From: Metabacillus sediminilitoris
Lineage (GTDB): Bacteria; Bacillota; Bacilli; Bacillales; Bacillaceae
DNA length: 64,000 nt
Assembly: GCF_009720625.1 (NCBI RefSeq)
Contig: NZ_CP046266.1
Location: 1,683,501-1,747,500, forward strand
Direction: 5' to 3'
The notes beneath the pieces were generated by a model that saw nothing but the letters and a program-made list of their open reading frames with translations, made no database searches and was not told the origin of the DNA. Both the position numbers and the translations under genes were made by a program. Every line of letters begins with the position of its first letter. The stretch's first letter is position 1. Of this stretch, positions 55,846-63,480 are shown piece after piece.

Positions 55846-56787
55846 ATGTATAAAATTCCTGGACACCACCATATTTCGATGATTACAAAAAACGCTCAGA
55901 TGAATAATCAATTTTATCAAAAGGTATTAGGCTTACGCAGGGTAAAAAAGACTGTCAACCAAGATAATCCTTCTATGTATCACTTATTTTACGGAGATTT
56001 AACAGGAAGTGCAGGTACAGAGCTATCCTTTTTTGAAATGCCGATTGCTGGAAGAACGACTCGTGGAACAAATGCAATTACGCAAATTGGTTTACTTGTA
56101 CCATCATTTGAAAGTCTTGAATATTGGAAAAAGCGTTTTGAGCTATTAGATGTTAAGCACGGAGAAATTACAACATACGCAGGCCGAAAAGCACTTCCAT
56201 TTGAAGATACAGAAGGGTTACGCCTTATTTTACTTAATAATAACGACGAAGAAATACCAGAATACTGGTCGACTTGGGAAGATTCTATCGTGGAGCAAAA
56301 GCATCAAATTTTAGGTATGGGGACTGTGGAAATAACAGTGCGTTATTTGGAAAGAACGGCTAAAACGTTAAAGGATATGTTCGGCTATGTAGAAGTAGCT
56401 CGTTCAGAAAAAGAGGCAATTTATCAGTCTGTTGCAGGGCAGGCATTTGGCGAAATTGTTGTGAAGCAGCAAGAGGGGCCGAGTGAAAAGCCAGGTCGAG
56501 GAAGTATTCATCATTTGGCAATTCGTGTGAAAAATGAGGAAGAGCTCATTTTTTGGGACAAAGTGGTGAAAGATCATGGCTTCCAGTCAACAGGTGTTGT
56601 TGACCGTTTTTACTTCCAAAGCTTATATTTCCGAGATTCGAATGGTATTTTATTCGAAATTGCGACAGATGGACCTGGATTTACAACAGATTCAACGATC
56701 GAAGCATTAGGAGAAAATTTAGATTTACCACCATTCTTAGAAGAAAAACGTTCAGAAATTGAAGCAAGTTTAAAGCCACTTGATTAA
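55846..56787 (+). CDS. ring-cleaving dioxygenase of the glyoxalase/MhqA type
   Basis: A 313-residue protein with two vicinal-oxygen-chelate halves. The metal ligands are expected at GHHHISMITKN (residues about 5-15), SIHHLAIRVKNEEELIFW (about 223) and the glutamate in GILFEIATDGPGF (about 263-275), as in MhqA/MhqE/MhqO. These enzymes are thought to open hydroquinone or catechol rings. AAGGAGGAACCAC precedes the ATG. It lies 50 bases after the regulator, and the next two genes encode flavin enzymes that could form or process its substrate. Confidence 0.88.
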   Translation: MYKIPGHHHISMITKNAQMNNQFYQKVLGLRRVKKTVNQDNPSMYHLFYGDLTGSAGTELSFFEMPIAGRTTRGTNAITQIGLLVPSFESLEYWKKRFELLDVKHGEITTYAGRKALPFEDTEGLRLILLNNNDEEIPEYWSTWEDSIVEQKHQILGMGTVEITVRYLERTAKTLKDMFGYVEVARSEKEAIYQSVAGQAFGEIVVKQQEGPSEKPGRGSIHHLAIRVKNEEELIFWDKVVKDHGFQSTGVVDRFYFQSLYFRDSNGILFEIATDGPGFTTDSTIEALGENLDLPPFLEEKRSEIEASLKPLD

Positions 56788-56803
56788 AAAGGAGAGAATG
56801 AAA

Positions 56804-57862
56804 ATGGAACAATATCGTATTGATACAAATAAAGGAATTGAATTTGGATTATATTCGATTGGTGAACATTTACCAAACCCATTAACAGGAAGTCGTATTA
56901 GCGCCGAACAACGTATTCATGAATTAATTGAGGCAAGTAAGCTAGCAGATGAGGCGGGACTTGATGTATTTGCTGTCGGTGAAAGCCATCAAACATATTT
57001 TACAACACAAGCCCATACGGTCATTTTAGGTGCTATTGCACAAGCAACAAAAAATATTAAAATTGCTAGCTCAGCAACGGTGTTAAGTACGTCAGACCCC
57101 GTTCGTGTATACGAAGATTTTGCGACACTCGATTTAATCTCAAAAGGTCGAGCTGAAATTGTTGCTGGACGTGGATCACGTGTTGGGGCGTATAGCTTGC
57201 TTGGTTATGATGTTCGTGATTATGAAGAATTATTTGAAGAAAAAATGGAACTTCTTATGAAGATAAATGCCGAAGAAAAGGTGACATGGGAAGGTCAATT
57301 CCGTGCACCACTGGAAAATGCGTCTATTCTTCCACAACCTAAAAATGGCCATCTGCCGATTTGGCGTGCTGTAGGTGGCCCGCCAGCAAGTGCCATTAAA
57401 GCAGGTTATGCAGGTGTACCAATGATGCTGACGACACTTGGTGGCCCAGCGATTAATTTTAAAGTAGCTGTAGATGCTTATCGTGAGGCAGCTGAGCGAA
57501 ATGGTTTTGACCCAGAAGGACTTCCAATTGCAACAACAAGTTTATTTTACACGGCAGAAAATTCACAGGATGCACTTCGTGAATACTATCCACATGTGAA
57601 TTCAGGTATGCAGGCATTAAAAGGTGGTGGCTATCCAAAGCAACAGTTCGCACAAGCAACTGACTATCGTGATGCGTTAATGGTTGGTAGCCCACAGCAA
57701 ATTATTGAAAAAATGCTCTATCAATATGAACTATATGGTCAACAGAGATTCTTGGCAGAAATTGATTTTGGTGGCGTACCATTCGATAAAATTGCGAAAA
57801 ATATTGAGCTGATCGCAACAGAGATTTTGCCAGCAATTAAGAAACATACAGTCAAAAAATAA
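56804..57862 (+). CDS. LLM-class flavin-dependent oxidoreductase (luciferase-like monooxygenase)
   Basis: A 352-residue TIM-barrel flavin monooxygenase. Conserved segments are GLDVFAVGESHQTYF (near 55), IKIASSATVLSTSDPVRVYEDFATLDLISKGRAEIVAGRG (reported as residues about 85-125) and LPIWRAVGGPPASA. I use the ATG at 56804, 7 bases after GGAGAG. It needs reduced FMN, which the reductase encoded just downstream can supply. The previous gene ends 16 bases upstream. Confidence 0.85.
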   Translation: MEQYRIDTNKGIEFGLYSIGEHLPNPLTGSRISAEQRIHELIEASKLADEAGLDVFAVGESHQTYFTTQAHTVILGAIAQATKNIKIASSATVLSTSDPVRVYEDFATLDLISKGRAEIVAGRGSRVGAYSLLGYDVRDYEELFEEKMELLMKINAEEKVTWEGQFRAPLENASILPQPKNGHLPIWRAVGGPPASAIKAGYAGVPMMLTTLGGPAINFKVAVDAYREAAERNGFDPEGLPIATTSLFYTAENSQDALREYYPHVNSGMQALKGGGYPKQQFAQATDYRDALMVGSPQQIIEKMLYQYELYGQQRFLAEIDFGGVPFDKIAKNIELIATEILPAIKKHTVKK

Positions 57863-57874
57863 GGAGAAGATAAC

Positions 57875-58441
57875 ATGAAAATCGTAGGAATTTCTGGCTC
57901 TAACGTAGGGTCTAAAACAAGAACAGCGATTGATTATACACTCAAAATGGCTCGTAAAAAATATCCAGATGCAGATATTACATTGCTTGACCTCGCAGAA
58001 TACGAAATAGTCTTTAGTGATGGACGTAATTATTGGGAATATGAGGGCGACACAAAGTATGTAACAGAAACAATCATGGCAGCTGATGCCATCATTATTG
58101 GTACACCTGTTTTCCAAGCATCTATTCCCGCTATATTAAAGAATATATTTGATTTACTTCCAGTAAACGCATTTCGCGATAAAGTTGTAAGTATGCTTGT
58201 GACAGCTGGTACACCAAAGCATTACTTAATGGTAGAACAACAATTAAAACCTATTTTGGCTTATATGAAAGCACAAATCGTTCAGACCTATGTATTTATC
58301 GAAGAAAAGGATTTTCATCGGAAAGAAATGACAAATGATGATGTGTTATTCCGAATTGAGCGTTTGGTCGAAGATACAGTAGTACTAACTGAAACATTTA
58401 CGAGTATTCGTGAAGCTAAAGAAGCAGAATACGATTTTTAA
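57875..58441 (+). CDS. NAD(P)H-dependent FMN reductase
   Basis: A 188-residue flavodoxin-like reductase. GISGSNVGSKTRTAIDYTLK at the start is the FMN phosphate loop, GTPVFQASIPAILKNIFDLLP (about residues 75-95) is typical of the SsuE/MsuE/YwqN group, followed by VSMLVTAGTPKHYLM. AAGGAGAAGATAAC precedes the ATG. It begins 12 bases after the LLM monooxygenase, so the two most likely form a two-component monooxygenase. Confidence 0.88.
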   Translation: MKIVGISGSNVGSKTRTAIDYTLKMARKKYPDADITLLDLAEYEIVFSDGRNYWEYEGDTKYVTETIMAADAIIIGTPVFQASIPAILKNIFDLLPVNAFRDKVVSMLVTAGTPKHYLMVEQQLKPILAYMKAQIVQTYVFIEEKDFHRKEMTNDDVLFRIERLVEDTVVLTETFTSIREAKEAEYDF

Positions 58442-58506
58442 TAGATAAATAACTGTAACATCAATTGTTTTATAGTGAGTTTATTAGAAAGGAAAGAGGT
58501 AAAGAG

Positions 58507-58797
58507 ATGAATTTTGAGGTGAGTAAAGAAGCAGCAGAATGGTATAAAAACGAAATGGATTTAGAGCAAGGCGATTATGTTCGATACTACATTCAGCTCT
58601 ACGGTGGTATTCCTACTGTCCATCCGAATTATTCTTTAGGTGTATCAATAGGAAAAGAAGGAAATATTGCTATTAAAGATGTGGTCGAAGGAATTACTTT
58701 TTACTTTAATGATGAAGATTCCTGGTTTTTGGAGGAATTTAATATGAAAGTTGTTTTAGAGAAAGAAGAGTTAGAATTTATTTTTCATAGAAAGTAG
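58507..58797 (+). CDS. HesB/YneR-family protein
   Basis: A 96-residue protein of the HesB-like (YneR) group: MNFEVSKEAAEWYKNEMDLE, then VRYYIQLYGG and a C-terminal WFLEEFNMKVVLEKEELEF. It lacks the C-x-C of true IscA, so cluster assembly is not certain. GAGGTAAAGAG precedes the ATG at 58507. It probably reads through from the FMN reductase gene and ends before a strong terminator. Confidence 0.75.
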   Translation: MNFEVSKEAAEWYKNEMDLEQGDYVRYYIQLYGGIPTVHPNYSLGVSIGKEGNIAIKDVVEGITFYFNDEDSWFLEEFNMKVVLEKEELEFIFHRK

Positions 58798-58867
58798 AGT
58801 AATGATTAAATATCAATTGTAAAATAGGTTTGAAATACCCATTAACAATAGTTGAAACTTGTCAAAA

Positions 58868-58903
58868 AACAGCCTTTGCTCAACTTGAGCAAAGGCTGTT
58901 TTT
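58868..58903 (+). terminator. strong terminator of the mhqR operon
   Basis: AACAGCCTTTGCTC, loop AACTT, GAGCAAAGGCTGTT, then TTT. A 14-bp perfect stem. Nothing else is recognisable in 58904-59127. Confidence 0.9.
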
Positions 58904-59127
58904 ATGGATATTGGGAATATTGGATTTAATCAGTATTATAATGAATGAGGTGACCATATCTTGACTATAGATATTAAACTGTAAGTAGCTCTATTACTAG
59001 TATCACCGATCTTACTCTTATTTATTGATGTAAATTGGATTTCAGATAAAATTTCCTAGTAGAAAATTATACAATAAGTTTTAGAGGTTAGTCAGAAGTA
59101 ATGGCTATAAGTTAAGAGGGGTTTAAG

Positions 59128-59328
59128 ATGCCCTACGTAACTTTTTTAGGTTATGGAACATTTGAAGTAGGTATTAATATTAAATTGGCACTAGCAGATA
59201 TCGGTGTAAATATTCTTTATCGTTGTGGAGGAAAAGCAAGATGTTTGGTCTCAGGTATTCGCCAAATATATTTTTCGGTATATCATTTGGAACCTACGCT
59301 AGATTTTTTTAGAAGGAAATATAATTGA
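59128..59328 (+). pseudogene. truncated 2Fe-2S ferredoxin-like fragment
   Basis: The first 40 residues (MPYVTFLGYGTFEVGINIKL through GVNILYRCGGKARC) resemble the start and first cysteines of a plant-type 2Fe-2S ferredoxin, in which RCGGxARCTTCRV would be expected. After the second cysteine the similarity ends and the remaining residues look unrelated. AAGAGGGG precedes the ATG. It may be a relic; a short novel protein is also possible. Confidence 0.4.
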
Positions 59329-59388
59329 GTCTCGCTTACATCAGTAGGGATAAAATTACTCCTCACTGATATAAGTCAGACTTTATAA
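59329..59388. repeat. palindromic interspersed element (copy 2), overlapping the HxlR stop
   Basis: GTCTCGCTTACATCAGTAGGG and CTCCTCACTGATATAAGTCAG followed by ACTTTATAA align along their whole length with 44785-44846. The stem is less perfect. The element's right end supplies the stop codon of the minus-strand HxlR gene. Confidence 0.65.
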
Positions 59389-59703
59389 CCATTTTTCAGC
59401 CCATACTTCTACTGCTTCTAATGCTCTTCCTAATTCATGTCCCTTTTTGGTTAAGGAGTACTCAGTTCTAACAGGACGGTCTGTAATAACGTTTCTAAGA
59501 ACAATTCCACATTCCTCAAGTTCTTTCATCCGTTCATTTAACATTCTCTTGCTTAAATCTGGAATAAATGTTTGAATTTCGCTAAACCTTTTAGGACCTT
59601 CCATTAATGCGTGAATAATTAGACCCATCCATTTTTTTCCTAGTATATGGTAAGATTGTTCTATTTTTTCACAAACTTTATCTTGGTGAATTGTCTCACT
59701 CAT
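59383..59703 (-). CDS. HxlR/DUF24-family regulator, YodB/CatR-like redox sensor
   Basis: A 106-residue winged-helix regulator. The layout is that of YodB/CatR: an N-terminal cysteine (KVCEKIEQSYHILGKKWMGL, Cys near residue 11) in the position of the redox-active Cys of B. subtilis YodB, the HTH RFSEIQTFIPDLSKRMLNERMKEL, and the wing TDRPVRTEYSLTKKG. AAGGGGGG precedes the start. It is divergent from doxX, whose promoter region carries a GTTGAC-ATAAA-GTAACC site related to the operators of glpX and zwf. It likely represses until its cysteine reacts with quinones or aldehydes. Confidence 0.85.
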   Translation of the reverse strand: MSETIHQDKVCEKIEQSYHILGKKWMGLIIHALMEGPKRFSEIQTFIPDLSKRMLNERMKELEECGIVLRNVITDRPVRTEYSLTKKGHELGRALEAVEVWAEKWL

Positions 59704-59981
59704 GAACTTTTTCCCCCCTTCTATTTTAAATGTTAACTGTATTTTAAGAGTTTACCTGGTGATTTTTTGTATTTAATACATTATATCATAGAAACCCTTG
59801 AAAATAAAGGGAAGAAAGCAAGATACAAGCAGGATCACGGAGTTAAATAAGTGATAAAAAATAACCTGCTAAAAAGTTACTCTAAATGGAGTAATACATA
59901 ATTTGTAAATGAAATTGATTTTAATCAGGACTTTATCCTCAGAAAAGAAATTTCCGGTAATGGAAACATTAATGATTACCC

Positions 59982-60029
59982 GTTGACATAAAGTAACCGA
60001 TAATATTAACATATTCTTAGTTCGAGATA
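59982..60029 (+). promoter_or_regulatory. control region upstream of doxX: HxlR-type operator and MhqR half box
   Basis: GTTGACATAAAGTAACC (59982-59998) matches the operators at 44444 and 46957 in its right half and spacer, and its right flank CGATAATATTAA is nearly the same as after the zwf site. TTGACA (59983-59988) may be a -35, with TAACAT at 60007 (18-bp spacing). TTCGAGATAT (60021-60030) is an MhqR-type half box. The rest of the 445-base gap 59704-60148 shows no gene. Confidence 0.65.
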
Positions 60030-60148
60030 TTTAAATTAGAGATAAAAGGATGTGGTTCGAAATAGCAGGAAAATGTATTTTGATTGAATTCACTTTACAA
60101 GAGGGGGTTTATCCTTTAATAAAAAATACCAGGAGGGTATAAAAGAAC

Positions 60149-60571
60149 ATGATAAATAAAAATGAAGTTGGAGCACTTATATTACGTTTGACATTAGGAC
60201 TTTTGTTTTTCATACACGGTTTAGTAAAGTTTCAAGACGGAATCGGAAATACTGTTGGTTGGTTTAATTCAATCGGTATTCCAGGATTTTTGGGGTATGT
60301 TGTTCCATTTGTTGAGCTAGTTGGCGGTATTGCGTTAATAATTGGTATTGGAACTAGACTTGTATCAACTTTCATTGCAATTATCATGATTGGTGCTATT
60401 TTTAAAGTGAAATTAGCTATTGGTTTACTAGGTAATGGTCAAATGGCAGGTTACGAATTAGATTTAGCCTTCTTGGCTATAGCAATATATCTAGCGATTA
60501 ATGGCAGTAAGTTATTATCTACTTATCAAATATTCCTTAATAAAGATAGATATTCTAATAAGACTGCTTAA
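60149..60571 (+). CDS. DoxX-family membrane protein (MhqP/CatD-like)
   Basis: A 140-residue protein with four predicted TM helices: LILRLTLGLLFFIHGLVKFQ, VPFVELVGGIALIIGIG, STFIAIIMIGAIF and ELDLAFLAIAIYLAI. This matches the DoxX family, including MhqP and CatD, which accompany quinone-degrading dioxygenases in B. subtilis. The molecular role is not settled. CAGGAGGG precedes the ATG. Followed after about 140 bases by a nitroreductase gene. Confidence 0.85.
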   Translation: MINKNEVGALILRLTLGLLFFIHGLVKFQDGIGNTVGWFNSIGIPGFLGYVVPFVELVGGIALIIGIGTRLVSTFIAIIMIGAIFKVKLAIGLLGNGQMAGYELDLAFLAIAIYLAINGSKLLSTYQIFLNKDRYSNKTA

Positions 60572-60709
60572 ATTCTTTACACAAATGTGTTTAGGAATAA
60601 TGAAATCGAGGTAGAGGTACAGTTCAGATGAAATTAACTGGTTGGGCAGATGCAAAAACAAGCTTTATGCATTCAAAATAAAAATGAAAAATAGTAGGAG
60701 GAGTAAGTA

Positions 60710-61309
60710 ATGACTAAAGATTTTTACGCTGCACTTAAAGAAAGACGTTCTTATTATGGAATAAATAAAGATATAAAAGTTTCTGATGAAAGGATCAAAG
60801 AAATTGTAGAATTTGCTGTGAAATATACTCCATCTGCTTTTAACTCTCAAACTGCACGTCTTGTTATATTATCAGGTGCTTCTCATGATAAATTATGGGA
60901 TCTTACGACTGAAACCTTAAGAAAAGTTGTTGGAGATGGTAATTTTGAAGGCACTCAACAAAAAATGGATTCCTTTAAAGCTGGTTATGGAACTGTTTTA
61001 TTCTTTGAAGATGAAGTAGTAATAAAATCACTTCAAGAACAATTCGCTCAATATGCTGACAATTTCCCAATCTGGTCCAACCAAGCATCAGGAATGCACC
61101 AATTAGTTGTATGGACAGCATTAGAAGCAGAGGGGTTAGGAGCATCGTTACAACACTATAATCCTCTAATTGATGATGAAGTGAAAGAAGAGTGGAACAT
61201 CCCAAGAAACTGGAAATTGATTGCACAAATGCCATTTGGTAATCCAACAGCACCTGTTGTTGAAAAAGAATTCCTACCGCTTGAGGATCGTGTTAAATTT
61301 TTCAAATAA
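60710..61309 (+). CDS. nitroreductase family protein
   Basis: A 199-residue FMN-binding oxidoreductase. The N-terminal FYAALKERRSYYGI and KYTPSAFNSQTARLVIL (about residues 37-53) are the FMN-phosphate and isoalloxazine contacts; GLGASLQHYNPLIDDEV and PFGNP complete the fold. It is close to the FRM2/HydB-like nitroreductase branch. TAGGAGGAG precedes the ATG. It probably detoxifies quinones or nitroaromatics together with the DoxX protein. Confidence 0.88.
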   Translation: MTKDFYAALKERRSYYGINKDIKVSDERIKEIVEFAVKYTPSAFNSQTARLVILSGASHDKLWDLTTETLRKVVGDGNFEGTQQKMDSFKAGYGTVLFFEDEVVIKSLQEQFAQYADNFPIWSNQASGMHQLVVWTALEAEGLGASLQHYNPLIDDEVKEEWNIPRNWKLIAQMPFGNPTAPVVEKEFLPLEDRVKFFK

Positions 61310-61346
61310 GCCAATTGATGTAACGAAATAATTGGATATATCCTAT

Positions 61347-61370
61347 GGGGCTGACTGAATAGCCCCTTTA
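61347..61370 (+). terminator. terminator after the nitroreductase gene
   Basis: GGGGCT pairs with AGCCCC around 8 bases, followed by TTTA. Confidence 0.65.
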
Positions 61371-61430
61371 CTATAGATTTATATCGGTTAGAGAACTAAG
61401 ATTCTTTATATAAGGGGTGTAATCATTAAA

Positions 61431-61826
61431 ATGGTACACTTATATACATCAAAAAGTTGTACGTCTTGTCGTAAAGCAAAAGATTGGCTAGAAGAACACA
61501 ATATTACCTTTATTGAAAAAAACATTTTATCTGAACCACTTACGATAGAGGAAATAAAAAATATTCTTCGCATGACAGAATCCGGGACAGAAGAGATTAT
61601 TTCAACTAAATCGAAATCTGTCCAAGAATTAAATGTAGATCTTGAAACGATTCGACTTCAAGAACTATATAAACTAATAAAGAATTCACCAGGATTACTC
61701 AAAAGACCAATTATTGTAGATGAAAAAAGATTACAAGTTGGGTTTAATGAGGATGAAATTCGCAGATTTCTTCCACGGAGGGTACGTACAAATCAGCAAT
61801 TGTACCTTCAAAGAATGACTAATTAA
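61431..61826 (+). CDS. Spx/MgsR-like regulator of the ArsC family
   Basis: A 131-residue protein. The redox motif CTSC is at residues 10-13 ([19 protein letters not shown]), followed by an ArsC-like fold with [29 protein letters not shown]. It is Spx-like: Spx proteins bind the alpha subunit of RNA polymerase and induce thiol-stress genes when the CxxC is oxidised. GGGGTGTAATC precedes the ATG. In B. subtilis spx is itself controlled by YodB, a parallel to the YodB-like gene nearby. MgsR is the alternative identity. Confidence 0.85.
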   Translation: MVHLYTSKSCTSCRKAKDWLEEHNITFIEKNILSEPLTIEEIKNILRMTESGTEEIISTKSKSVQELNVDLETIRLQELYKLIKNSPGLLKRPIIVDEKRLQVGFNEDEIRRFLPRRVRTNQQLYLQRMTN

Positions 61827-61928
61827 TTCAGTAACACCGTTCTTAATTCCCGATCTCATTAAAGAATAGAAGTGTCACTAAGTCGTGAATTTGAAGATGT
61901 TGACATATGAGAGGTAATATCATATACT

Positions 61929-62034
61929 TTATCTCGAATTAAAAATATATCAAATAGAGATAATGAGTTAATAGAAATGAACAAAAGGATTAATGATATT
62001 GTATTTTTTTAGCTATATATCTCGATATCGAGAT
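61929..62034. promoter_or_regulatory. two MhqR-type boxes upstream of the nitroreductase relic
   Basis: TTATCTCGAATTAAA (61929-61943) is a left half box. ATCTCGATATCGAGAT (62019-62034) is a perfect 16-bp palindrome that keeps the ATCTCGA arms of the MhqR consensus with TA instead of AT at the centre. Both lie in the 269-base gap before the mhqN-like pseudogene, which otherwise shows nothing. Confidence 0.7.
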
Positions 62035-62095
62035 TTTAAATGAGATTACTAATAATTTGTACCGTTATAAATACTTCACTCTAGGGGAAAGAACA

Positions 62096-62714
62096 ATGTC
62101 CACATTCGAAACACTAATAAAAGAACGTCGCTCAGCAAACAATTTTCTGCCTGATCAACCCATTTCTATAAAGGAATTAAATGAACTATTTGAGCTTGTT
62201 AAATTGGGACCATCAGCTTTTAACTTACAGCATACAAAATATGTTGTGGTAATGGATCCGGCATCAAGGAAAAAGTAAGAATAGCTGCAAGCGGACAATA
62301 TAAGGTATCGAGTGCTTCTGCCGTTATTTTAGTATTAGGTGATAAACATGCTTTTCACAATGCCGGTCGAATTTACGAAGGTCTAAAAATGTTAGGAATG
62401 ATCAATAAACAGGAATATGATTTTATGGTTGAAGACACCGTTTCATTATATAAAAGCAGAGGAGAAGTCTTTCAGCGGGATGAAGCCATTCGAAATGCGT
62501 CATTATCTGCAATATTATTTATGATTGCTGCTAAAGATAAGGGATGGGATACATGTCCAATGATTGGTTCGATCCGCATGAAATCAAGAGAACCTTGAAT
62601 ATTGAAGAACAATATGAACCTGTCTTAATGATTACTCTTGGAAAGGAAAAGGTACAAAGAAGAAAACCAAGAGGTTACCGAAAGCCAGTAAGTGAGTTTG
62701 TAAGTTATATATAA
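62096..62714 (+). pseudogene. MhqN/YodC-like nitroreductase, two frameshifts
   Basis: The pieces FETLIKERRSANNFLPDQPISIKELNELF (shown here as the N-terminus), VRIAASGQYKVSSASAVILVLGD through GWDTCPMIG, and FDPHEIKRTLNIEEQYEPVLMITLG lie in three frames. The breaks are near the AAAAA run at about 62271 and near 62567. Together they form a complete nitroreductase of about 205 residues of the YodC/MhqN type. An MhqR-type palindrome lies upstream, so the gene belonged to this regulon. Confidence 0.85.
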
Positions 62715-62715
62715 T

Positions 62716-63477
62716 TGCTTTCTTCCCTTGGCCTGATGCTTATCAAGGCAGAATTGGTGATAGTCAAGTTGGTGTAACTTCCTATGTGGTGCCAAAGTGT
62801 GCACTGTTATTTTGGGAAAACAGATTAGAGACGTTTAAGATCAAATATGCGAAAATGGAGAGATTTGGTGAGCATTATTTGCAATTTGATGTTCCGCACG
62901 GACTTCATTTAGAGATGGTGGAAAGAGATGAAGGGGAACAAAATACATGGAAGTTTAGCGGTATTACATCTGATGTAGCTATTAGGGGATTTGCGGAGCT
63001 ATCCTTATTCCTGCTCAGCCATTCAAAACAGTAGAAGTATAGGAACATGTTCTTGGATTTGAATGTTTAGAACAACAAAATGAGTTCATAAGTTTTCAAT
63101 TAAAAGGGTAACTTGGTAATATGATTGATATCAAACTTTCTACATCTATGCCCGGGTTAGCGGGAGCTGGAACTGTTCACCATATTGCTTGGAGAGTAGA
63201 AAACAATCAAGTGCGGAAAGTGTTAAGAGACGATCTTTTGAAAAATGAGTATTATCCAACTGAGATTTTGGATAGGAACTATTTTAAAGCACTCTATTTC
63301 CATGAACCAGGTGGAATTCTTTTTGAAGTAGCAACAGATGACCCAGGATTTACAGTTGATGAGAAAGAATCAGAATTAGGAAAGACGTTAATGTTACCGA
63401 ATTGGTTGGAATCAAAGCGAGAAGAGCTTGAAGACCAGCTTCAACAAGTAACTGTACGTCCGATGGAGGGAGAATAA
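62716..63477 (+). pseudogene. MhqO/MhqE-like ring-cleaving dioxygenase, N-terminal deletion and frameshifts
   Basis: The similarity begins in mid-protein at FPWPDAYQGRIGDSQVGVTSY, directly after the nitroreductase stop, so roughly the first 55-60 residues, with the first metal-binding His region, are gone. Further frame changes occur near 63000 and 63110. The C-terminal half (GAGTVHHIAWRVENNQ ... GGILFEVATDDPGFTVD) is well kept and closely resembles the intact enzyme at 55846. Non-functional unless the frame breaks are errors and the N-terminus is dispensable, which is unlikely. Confidence 0.85.
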
Positions 63478-63480
63478 AAA

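Noticed and set aside
60628..60681. 17-residue ORF before the nitroreductase gene
   Set aside because: Short, no binding site and no recognisable similarity; it is probably spacer.
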